Shown in pieces: positions 45,601 through 55,049 of a DNA stretch of 64,000 nt. Positions within the stretch are counted from its first letter, which is position 1; every line of letters starts with the position of its first letter. The position numbers and the translations under genes are program-made. The DNA comes from JAQBQB01 sp963757185 (GTDB taxonomy: Bacteria > Gemmatimonadota > Gemmatimonadetes > Gemmatimonadales > Gemmatimonadaceae), in NCBI GenBank assembly GCA_963757185.1, contig CAVWQI010000003.1, positions 1 through 64,000 on the forward strand. The letters are read 5' to 3'. The notes beneath the pieces were generated by a model. That model saw only the letters and a program-made list of their open reading frames with translations. It did no database searches and was not told the DNA's origin.

Positions 45601-46101
45601 TCCGTCGGGCTTTCGGTGCTCGATGTCGGGCACGATGGGAATCGCAATCATTCGCCCGAGGAGGTCGAAGCCGTCGCGTCGCTGGTCGAGAAGCTCATCG
45701 CGCCGGGCGCCACGTGGACGGACAAGAAGGGAAACCCGCGACCGCTCGACGGAACTGGCGTGCTGGTGGTCGCGCCGTACAACGCGCACGTCAATCGCCT
45801 GCTCGAGCGACTCGCGGAGATCGACCCGTCCGTGCGCGTCGGAACCGTCGACAAGTTCCAAGGCCAGGAAGCTCCCGTCGTCATTTACTCGATGGCGACG
45901 TCGCGGCCCGAGGACGCGCCGCGAGGGATGGAGTTCCTTTTCAGCTTGAATCGCCTGAACGTCGCGACGTCGCGGGCGCGCTGTCTCGCGGTCCTCGTGG
46001 CCTCGCCGCGCATGTACGAGGCGGAGTGTCGAACGCCACGGCAGATGCAGCTCGCGAACGCGCTCTGCCGGTACCGGGAGATGGCGACGCCTATCGTCTA
46101 G
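42661..46101 (+). CDS. TM0106-type RecB-like nuclease / RNase H-like / SF1 helicase fusion
   Basis: A 1146-aa protein. The N-terminal part (about 1-270) is a RecB-family nuclease: NGRPDVMLRV, VYDTKLARETKAGTILQLCL (Asp-Thr-Lys and QxxxY-type motifs), then a CGAC and C cluster that may bind an Fe-S cluster as in Cas4-like enzymes. The middle (about 320-500) is an RNase H-like exonuclease domain with FLDLEGDP, HYAPYEPSAFKRL and VGYNRDDCVSTRALRDWLE. The C-terminal part (about 750-1146) is a DNA2-like helicase: VQGPPGAGKTYLAAETICRL, VLFVDEAGQMSLANA, LLGDPQQLEQ, VGTVDKFQGQEAPVVIYSMA and RLNVATSRARCLAVLV. GTG 42661 lies 17 nt after DUF72 in the ku operon. Role: resection or processing of broken DNA. 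Confidence 0.9.
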   Translation: MHVRDGEFALYATDLSNFLGCRHRTALDMGFALGKRTVVKYEDPLLELLIRRGLEHEQRFVDSLSAGAATVVNVPQGVRDDERVATTLQAMRQGADVIVQGGLRHGEWNGRPDVMLRVPARSGLGDWSYEVYDTKLARETKAGTILQLCLYSELLASVQEARPEHFHVITPDSETPRQKYRFADYAAYFRLVRRQMGTAMSLGDDRLADTYYPEPVDMCGACRWSSTCSSKRRSDDHLSLVSGISRAQRQELETRSVRTLTQLAGLPEDIGFKPRRGSVESYERVRDQARLQLSSRDAAVPMYEMLEIEEEFGLARLPEPTPGDLFLDLEGDPMLADRGREYLFGIATANGDYHERWAFTDAEERRAFEWAMDVIVERIRAHPDMHVYHYAPYEPSAFKRLMGRYATRQRELDELLRARKFVDLYAVVRQSMRVGIERYSIKSLEPLYAFTRAVPLEAANKSLRELQYALGAGVPDSVPDDVCAAIVGYNRDDCVSTRALRDWLETLRARAIAGGASIARPIPDPAGAPPDVDDRAKRVEELRGRLVAELPELRTDRDDAQQARWLLAYMLDYHRREDNVAWWEFFRLVEMPEEDLIDERAAVARLEFVERVRHIMSKKGRRTGSVIDRYRYPAQEMEIEAGDGVSLQDKKGFGKVVAVDRKARTIDVKKGPSRAETHPTAMFEFTSVPAKAQAEAMLRIGDAVASGSTEFAAARALLGREPPRFRDPALTIERFDPANDLASRLADEIDQTLLAVQGPPGAGKTYLAAETICRLVQRGKRVGVTATSHKVIRNLLDAIAEAANRLGTTASLGHRIDDDDVDEDAPGEEPALRRFGNAESAREALANREVSVVGGTAWLWTRPDLTNAVDVLFVDEAGQMSLANAVAVSQAARSLVLLGDPQQLEQPRKGSHPDGVDVSALEHILGLDHTMPRDRGLFLAVTHRLAPSICDFTSEVFYDGRLRPLTGLERQLISVSAGVPSVGLSVLDVGHDGNRNHSPEEVEAVASLVEKLIAPGATWTDKKGNPRPLDGTGVLVVAPYNAHVNRLLERLAEIDPSVRVGTVDKFQGQEAPVVIYSMATSRPEDAPRGMEFLFSLNRLNVATSRARCLAVLVASPRMYEAECRTPRQMQLANALCRYREMATPIV

Positions 46102-46129
46102 CCCCGAGCGATGTCGCGGGGGGGGCGAT

Positions 46130-47038
46130 CTACCGCGGGGGTGTCGCTCGCGGGTGAGCCACGAAGAAAGCCCACGCGATCTGCGTCGCATCGAGCGCGT
46201 TGCTCGGTGCGTCGAGGATCCGCGACATGCGCTCCCCGCCGGGCCACGCGTGCCCGCCGCTTTCGATCTTGTACAGCTCGACGGCGGTGCCATCGGCGCA
46301 GGGGGACCACGTGCTATGCGTCACGCCGTCGCGTGAAGAGGTGAGCGCCGCGACGGGGCAACGGTCGAATTTCTTCCAGGAATCGACGGCGAACGACACC
46401 GGACGCACGTCGTGCTTGTCGAGTGCCTTTCTGCCGACGCCGCCGTCGTACGGAAGATTCTCGTCGGCCGTTCCATGGATGATCAGCACCGATACCGGGC
46501 GCGACGGATTGCAGTCCATCGACAGCTCGCCGGAGACGACCGCGATCGCGGCGATCCGGTCGGCGAGCCGGCAGGCCACGAGGTACGACATCATGCCGCC
46601 GTTCGAGAGGCCCGTCGCGTAGATGCGGCTTCGGTCGATCGGGTAGGTGTGCTCCAGCGTGTCGAGAAGCGCGCGAACGAACGCGGCTTCATCGATGTTC
46701 GCCGCCTTCGCGTAGCCGCAGCAACTTCCGGTGTTCCACGTCAGCAGCCGCTCGTTGGTGAACCGCCCGCTGCCGGCCGGATACACGACGATGGCCCCGA
46801 CTTTCGCGCCCAGCGTCGAGAAGCCGCTTTGGGTTCGCGCACCAACCGGCGAACCTCCGCCGCCGTGGAAGTTCAGCACGAGCGGCAACGGGCCGCGCGC
46901 CGCGTAGCGAGGCGGAAGGTCGACCAGATAACTGCGATCGCGTCCGCCGACCTCGAGATGGCGTTCGACGGATGCAACCTGCCCCTCCACGAACGCCCAG
47001 GGCAGGGTGAGAATCAGCGCGACGAGCGCGCGGCTCAT
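46130..47038 (-). CDS. secreted PHB-depolymerase/LpqC-type esterase
   Basis: A 302-aa exported alpha/beta hydrolase. Signal peptide LVALILTLPWAFVEG. The N-terminal HGGGGSP oxyanion region follows LVLNF. The nucleophile is Ser in GLSNGGMMSY, the Asp side is in LIIHGTADENLPYDGG and the His side in ESGGHAWPGGE. These are the marks of the polyhydroxybutyrate depolymerase and feruloyl-esterase-like family. The start was taken at MSRALVAL, one base after the cyclophilin stop. Substrate unknown; polymer esters and feruloyl esters are the usual candidates. Confidence 0.87.
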   Translation of the reverse strand: MSRALVALILTLPWAFVEGQVASVERHLEVGGRDRSYLVDLPPRYAARGPLPLVLNFHGGGGSPVGARTQSGFSTLGAKVGAIVVYPAGSGRFTNERLLTWNTGSCCGYAKAANIDEAAFVRALLDTLEHTYPIDRSRIYATGLSNGGMMSYLVACRLADRIAAIAVVSGELSMDCNPSRPVSVLIIHGTADENLPYDGGVGRKALDKHDVRPVSFAVDSWKKFDRCPVAALTSSRDGVTHSTWSPCADGTAVELYKIESGGHAWPGGERMSRILDAPSNALDATQIAWAFFVAHPRATPPR

Positions 47039-47039
47039 T

Positions 47040-47681
47040 TCACTTGACGATGCGGGCGGTCTTGATCGCGTCGAGCTTTGGGAAAGTCCGGTCGAGATAC
47101 GAGTTCCCGAGATTGCTGATGGACGTCTGATCGGGCGTCTCGCCATAGCCGCTGTACAGCGAATCGACCACCGGCATTCCTTGGACGACCACGCCGATCG
47201 GAGCGAAGCCCGCGCGATCGAGCGGCGCGTTGTCCTTCAAGTTGAAGAACATCTGGTGGCTGCGTGTGTTCGGCACGCTCATCGCGGCGAAAGTCAGCGT
47301 GCCTTTCGCGTTCGTATGCCGAACCGAGTCGTCGGGGATTCGCTTCCCGTCCCACGGGTCGTTCCGCTTCGGATCGCCGTTCAATCCGAACTGTGCGACG
47401 AATCCCGGAACGACGCGAAAGAATTTCTCGCCGTCGAAGAATCGCTGCCCGACGAGCTCGTAGAATCGATCCGCGCCCGCTGGCGCCCACGCGCGGTTCA
47501 CCTGAACGACGAAATTCCCCCGGGTCGTCTCGAACGCGACGCGGAACGAATCCGGCGCCGACCTCCCCGTGTCCACCGCGACCTTCACTGCTGCGGCACT
47601 ATTCCCCGCGGCGGCGCTATTTCCCGCGGCCGGCGCCTTCTCACCGCCGCCGCATGCGACCGCCAGCACGGCCACCGTCAT
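47040..47681 (-). CDS. secreted cyclophilin-type peptidylprolyl isomerase
   Basis: A 213-aa lipoprotein. Signal TVAVLAVACGGG with lipid Cys. An Ala/Gly linker is followed by the cyclophilin fold: VAFETTRGNFVVQVNRAWAP, GADRFYELVGQRFFDGEKFF, FRVVPGFVAQFG, GTLTFAAM and SHQMFFNL. The Arg and Gln-type active-site segments (FFRVVPGFVAQFG) are kept. It catalyses cis-trans prolyl isomerisation in the envelope. The frame is open upstream through a GGTGGACC array; ATG 47681 is chosen because it begins the lipoprotein signal, though its ribosome site is weak. It precedes the esterase. Confidence 0.85.
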   Translation of the reverse strand: MTVAVLAVACGGGEKAPAAGNSAAAGNSAAAVKVAVDTGRSAPDSFRVAFETTRGNFVVQVNRAWAPAGADRFYELVGQRFFDGEKFFRVVPGFVAQFGLNGDPKRNDPWDGKRIPDDSVRHTNAKGTLTFAAMSVPNTRSHQMFFNLKDNAPLDRAGFAPIGVVVQGMPVVDSLYSGYGETPDQTSISNLGNSYLDRTFPKLDAIKTARIVK

Positions 47682-47694
47682 CGTCGTTAGTCCC

Positions 47695-47726
47695 GTCCAC
47701 CGGTCCACCGGTCCACCGGTCCACCG
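47695..47726. repeat. array of GGTGGACC units (second copy)
   Basis: About four 8-bp units read as GGTCCACC on the plus strand. It fills the short gap between the amidohydrolase stop (47728) and the cyclophilin start (47681), and codes for WTGGPVDR if read through. Confidence 0.8.
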
Positions 47727-47727
47727 T

Positions 47728-49004
47728 CTACTTAGGCCAGCCATTCTGTGGAATCCCCTTGGTGATTTTGAGTGCATTCTCGAAATAGACCTTCTTCAGC
47801 ACACTGTCCGGCAGCCCGATGCCGTAGAGCTTCCAAAACGCGTGATACGGTCGGTAGTAGTCGAAGTAGTCGTCGTTCGTCTCGAAGACGCGCCAATAAT
47901 ATGGGTATTCCTCCGGCTGGAAGGAGTCTTTGCCGAAAAGAATCCGGTCCTGATACTTGATGAAGAAATCATGCGCGGCTCGCGGCTGGCGCCCGATGTC
48001 GTAGAGCACCGCGCCCACTTCCGTGTAGACGTTCGGCATCTCGTCCAGCATCTTGGACAGAGCGCCGAGGTCGTTCGCGTGCCACCCCATGTGCGCGGCG
48101 ACGAACGTCGTCTTGGGGTGCTTGCGGAACAGGTTGTCCCGCTCGGTCATCAGCTCCTCGAAGCTCGGAAACTTGTCCTGCGGATAGCGCCTGTCCGCGA
48201 ACAGCGAGAGCTCGAGCCAACGCTCGTTCGTGTAGTCGATCGGCTTGAAGAATTCCTGTGGGTCGGCCGTGTGGATGAACACCGGAAGGCCGAGCCGGGC
48301 ACACTCGTCCCAGATCGGGTCGAGCTCGGGGTCGTCGATGCGCAAACGCGAGCCGTCGGGCTTTCGAACCGACAGCCCGAGGCTCTTCGAGATTTCTCCT
48401 ACGCCGACCGCGCCGGCGGCGATGTCCGCGTCGAGTTGCTTGATCGCGCCGGCCGCCCACTCCGGCCCCACGTTTCTGAAGTTGATGCCGGCGAGAATGC
48501 GCACCCGCTCCTTCATCGCCGGAGACGCCGCGACCGCCGTGAGCACGCTCTTCAAACGGTCGCCCGACAGATTGTCCGCGCTGATCATCATCCGCACGTT
48601 CAGGCTGTCGAGCGACGCCTTGAGCGACGCAAGCCCTTCCGCCGAGGCGATGAGATTCCCCGGATGTCCGTGGAAATCGATCGCCGGATACTTGGCGGTC
48701 GGCACGAGATGCGCCGGCACGATCAACGTCGACTTCGGCCGGTAATCGAGAATACTCGGCGGCGTGCCATCCGGGGCCATGCAGCTGCGCGGGCGAATCT
48801 CCGTCGTACCGGGTGGACACGACTCGCCCGCCGGAATCGGAGAGCCGCGTCCGCCGCCGCGCCCGGCGCCGCGCCCGCCGCCAGTGGGCGGGTTCTGCGC
48901 CGAAAGCATCGCGGGAAGCAGCAGGCTCGCCAAGACGAAACTGCTCCCACGGAGGCGAAACTTGTGTCCGCGGTCCGCCGGTCCACCGGTCCACCGGTCC
49001 ACCG

Positions 49005-49008
<4 letters not shown>
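47728..49008 (-). CDS. secreted metal-dependent amidohydrolase (amidohydro-2 type)
   Basis: A 426-aa exported TIM-barrel hydrolase. The N-terminus MTVDRWTGGPADRGH is encoded by a GGTGGACC repeat array, then a signal peptide (SFVLASLLLPAMLSA). The metal site has IDFHGHPGN (HxH), FIHTADP, FVAAHMGWHANDL and ILFGKDSF (final Asp). ATG 49008 overlaps the S9 stop as ATGA, so start and coupling are credible even though the first 15 residues are repeat-derived. A start nearer the hydrophobic segment cannot be excluded. The reaction is unknown: decarboxylase or lactonase activity is common in this family. Confidence 0.85.
48972..49003. repeat. array of GGTGGACC units (third copy), inside a coding start
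   Basis: Four 8-bp units, one changed to GGTCCGCC. They lie within codons 2-13 of the amidohydrolase and immediately beside the ATGA overlap with the S9 peptidase stop. Confidence 0.8.
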
Positions 49009-52106
<3,098 letters not shown>

Positions 52107-52328
52107 GATCCAACCTCCTGGGGTGCATCGGGCTGAGAATCAAGATTCCGTGCTTCACTTGGCGAGCCGGGTGCGGCGGAGCAGCGAACCGGTGGGAATG
52201 ACCGCTACAATACGCCCGACATGAGAACGTGGGAAGCTGCCTCAGCGCTGTTGCGCCGGGCCCGCTGGATGGCGTGTTTACCAACGCCTTGCAACCACGA
52301 TCGACTCCCTCCCGCACGAGGATCTCCC
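52107..52328. other. divergent intergenic region between S9 peptidase and amidase
   Basis: No gene or clear promoter consensus seen. GAGGA at 52318-52322 serves the TTG start at 52329. The open frame of the amidase extends upstream to 52221 but without family features. Confidence 0.3.
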
Positions 52329-54143
52329 TTGAGCTCACGCCGTGATTTCATCGTCCAAGCGCCGCTCGGATTGCTCGGCGCCGCCGCCGCGTGCAGCGGC
52401 GGGGGAACGCCTCAAACGCCATCAGGCTCATCGGGGGTTCCGAGCACGCCCGGCGCTCCGCCGACGTTCGGAACGGCGCCCGCGGTGGGACCCGCGGTGT
52501 CGCCCGAGACATTCGCCGAAGCGGAGAAGCTCGCACAGGTCACGCTGACCGACGCGCAGCGCGCGATGGCCGCGTCGAGCTGGCGTACGTCGATGGCGTT
52601 CCTGCTCGAGCGCCGCGCCGGGCCGCGGAAGGTGCCGATCGACGCGAGCGTCGCGCCCGCGACGAAGTGGAACCCCGCGCTTCCGAACGAGAAAATCGGC
52701 CCCTCGCGCGATCGGTTCGTGCGCAGTGCTCCGGACTCCGCACCCCTCCCGACCGCCGACGATGACATTGCCTTCGCGCCGGTGACGCGGCTGTCGCGTT
52801 GGATCGAGACGAAGAAGCTCACCTCCACGCGGCTCACCAACATCTATCTCGATCGCATTCAGCGCCTCGATCCCAAGCTTCGTTGCATCATCACCCTCAC
52901 GCGCGACAACGCGCTCGCGCAGGCGAAGCAGGCCGACGCCGAAATCTCGGCGGGGAAGTATCGCGGGCCGCTGCACGGCATCCCCTGGGGCGGCAAGGAT
53001 CTCCTCGACACGGCCGGAATTCCGACGACGTATGGCGCCGAGTTCTATCGCAACCGCGTTCCCACGGCCGATGCTGCCGTCGTCGCGCGCCTCCGCGAGG
53101 CCGGCGCCGTCCTCATCGCGAAGCTCAGCCTCGGCGCGCTCGCGCTCAACGACATCTGGTTCGGCGGTCAGACGATGAACCCGTGGTTGCTCGAGGAAGG
53201 CGCGTCGGGCTCGAGCGCGGGGCCGGGCGCGGCGACGGCCGCTGGACTCGTGGGCTTCTCGATCGGCAGCGAAACGGGCGGCAGCATCATCGCGCCCTCG
53301 ATGCGCTGCGGCGTGAACGGTCTGCGCCCCACGTTCGGCCGAGTGCCGCGCAGCGGCGCGATGACATTGTGCTGGTCACTCGACAAGCTCGGCCCGATGA
53401 CGCGGAGTGTGGAGGACACGATGCTCGTTCTGCACGCGATCGCCGGTCCCGACGCGGGCGATCTGGCGAGCGTGCCCGCGCATCTCGACTTCGGCGCCGG
53501 CGACAGCGTGAAGGGACTCCGCGTCGGCTACTTCCCCGCGTGGATGAAGGAGGCGCCAGCGACGGAGGTAGACCGCGCCGCGCTCGACACGATCAAGTCG
53601 GTCGGCATGGTCCCGGTCGAGGTGTCGCTTCCCGATTGGCCGTACGACTCGTTGCAGTTGATTCTGTTCGCCGAGGCCGCGGCGTCGTTCGAGGACATCA
53701 CGCTCGACGGGCGGGCCGATCAGTTGAAGGCGCAGGTGGCGGACGCGTGGCCGAATCTCTTCCGGGAAGCGCGGTTTCTGTCGGCGGTGGACTTCGTGCA
53801 GGCGGATCGCTTCCGCAGGATGGTCGCGGGCGAAATGGCGCGGATCTTCTCCAAGGTCGATCTGTTGCTGGTGCCGTCGCTGCGCGACGAGATGCTGACG
53901 ATCTCGAATTTCACGGGCCAGCCGTCGCTCACGCTGAGAGCCGGTTTCGTGAACGTGACGGAGGCCCGGAGCGACTGGGCGCCTGACCCGAAAAACCCGC
54001 TCCCCAAGTTCAATCCGCCGCGGCGCGTGCCGCACGGGATCACGCTGCTCGCGCCGCTCTTCGAGGAGGGCCGGCTCGTGCAAGCCGGCATCGTGCTCGA
54101 GCGGGCGTTCAACGTCGTCGGCGAGAGGCCGCCCGGTTTTTGA
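52329..54143 (+). CDS. Tat-exported amidase (amidase-signature family)
   Basis: A 604-aa enzyme. TTG 52329 begins a twin-arginine signal (SRRDFIVQAPLGLLGAAAAC). The Cys may be lipidated. Ser-Ser-Lys catalytic set: Lys223 in GIPWGGKDLLDT, Ser pair about 295-296 in ASGSSAGPG (replacing the usual GGSSGG) and nucleophile Ser319 in SIGSETGGSII. These residues mark amidase-signature hydrolases, which cleave amide bonds of small substrates. Note the changed Gly residues in the first serine loop. It faces away from the S9 gene. Confidence 0.88.
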   Translation: MSSRRDFIVQAPLGLLGAAAACSGGGTPQTPSGSSGVPSTPGAPPTFGTAPAVGPAVSPETFAEAEKLAQVTLTDAQRAMAASSWRTSMAFLLERRAGPRKVPIDASVAPATKWNPALPNEKIGPSRDRFVRSAPDSAPLPTADDDIAFAPVTRLSRWIETKKLTSTRLTNIYLDRIQRLDPKLRCIITLTRDNALAQAKQADAEISAGKYRGPLHGIPWGGKDLLDTAGIPTTYGAEFYRNRVPTADAAVVARLREAGAVLIAKLSLGALALNDIWFGGQTMNPWLLEEGASGSSAGPGAATAAGLVGFSIGSETGGSIIAPSMRCGVNGLRPTFGRVPRSGAMTLCWSLDKLGPMTRSVEDTMLVLHAIAGPDAGDLASVPAHLDFGAGDSVKGLRVGYFPAWMKEAPATEVDRAALDTIKSVGMVPVEVSLPDWPYDSLQLILFAEAAASFEDITLDGRADQLKAQVADAWPNLFREARFLSAVDFVQADRFRRMVAGEMARIFSKVDLLLVPSLRDEMLTISNFTGQPSLTLRAGFVNVTEARSDWAPDPKNPLPKFNPPRRVPHGITLLAPLFEEGRLVQAGIVLERAFNVVGERPPGF

Positions 54144-54210
54144 GAGCGGTTTTGTCGGCGCACGTCGGCTTCACCCGTGCGATCGAGCCACGCTGCCGTG
54201 AGAGAAGAAT

Positions 54211-54331
54211 TCAACGCAGATGACGCAGATCTGAACGGCAAGCCCGCAGATTGAAACTGCGGGGTCGTCGTTGAACACACTTTGCTTTCATCTGCGGCAA
54301 TCGCTTTTCAAATCTGCGTCGTCTGCGTTGA
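54211..54331. repeat. palindromic element C
   Basis: Ends TCAACGCAGATGACGCAGAT (54211-54230) and its reverse complement at 54312-54331 match at 19 of 20 positions. It shares the AACGCAGA-type end with the A family but is shorter. TTTTT follows at 54334, so it can also end amidase transcription. Confidence 0.65.
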
Positions 54332-54371
54332 GTTTTTCTCGAACGACCAGAGGGAAATGATTCTCGTCGCG

Positions 54372-55049
54372 TCACCCGGTTGGCAGGCTCGGTAGCCACG
54401 CGGCTGTCGCTGTACCGACTTCCTCGAGCACCGCCGCGTCGTTCCGCCCGCTCGACTTGAGCACGTGAAAACTGTGATCGGCGCCTTCGAGCCAGTGCAT
54501 TTCCCACCGCGTCGGGACGGACTTCAACACGCGCTCCATCAAGGCGGGCGTGCAGAATGGGTCGCGCGTGCCGCTGAAGCAAAGCACCGGCATCGTGATC
54601 CGCGGGAGGTGAGCGTCGCGAAGTTGCTCGGGCTTTCCCGGCGGGTGAAGCGGATAGGCGAGCAACAGCAGGCCGTCGGCCGCGAATCCGTCCGCCGCCA
54701 GCATCGACGCCGCGCGTCCGCCCATCGATCGTCCGCCGATCACGAGCGGCCGCCGCGGGCCAAGCTCACGCCGAACGTGTTCGACGACTGCCGCGAAAGT
54801 CTGCATCAACTTTGGCATCGGATCCGGCCCGCCCGCCCCGCGCTCCTTGTACAAGAAATTGAATCGCACAACGCCGAGTCCGCGCCGGCGCAACTCGTTG
54901 GCCGCGGCGAGTGTCGCGCGGTCGGACATGCTGCCGCCCGCGCCGTGCGCGCAGATGAACAACGCGCCGGCATCGCCGCTCGTCGCCGGCTCGTACGCGG
55001 CGCTCGTCGTCGCGTCGCCGACCGACACGCGCCACTGGGTAGCCGTCAT
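54372..55049 (-). CDS. alpha/beta hydrolase, TEX30/KANL3-like
   Basis: A 225-aa cytosolic hydrolase. Oxyanion-side motif ICAHGAGGSMSD, nucleophile Ser in GGRSMGGRAAS, Asp side VLCFSGTRDPF and His side EGADHSF. The order and spacing fit the TEX30/KANSL3 subfamily. ATG 55049 overlaps the helicase stop as ATGA. Longer open frames upstream are helicase shadows. Its coupling to a helicase has no clear reason; the substrate is unknown. Confidence 0.85.
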   Translation of the reverse strand: MTATQWRVSVGDATTSAAYEPATSGDAGALFICAHGAGGSMSDRATLAAANELRRRGLGVVRFNFLYKERGAGGPDPMPKLMQTFAAVVEHVRRELGPRRPLVIGGRSMGGRAASMLAADGFAADGLLLLAYPLHPPGKPEQLRDAHLPRITMPVLCFSGTRDPFCTPALMERVLKSVPTRWEMHWLEGADHSFHVLKSSGRNDAAVLEEVGTATAAWLPSLPTG

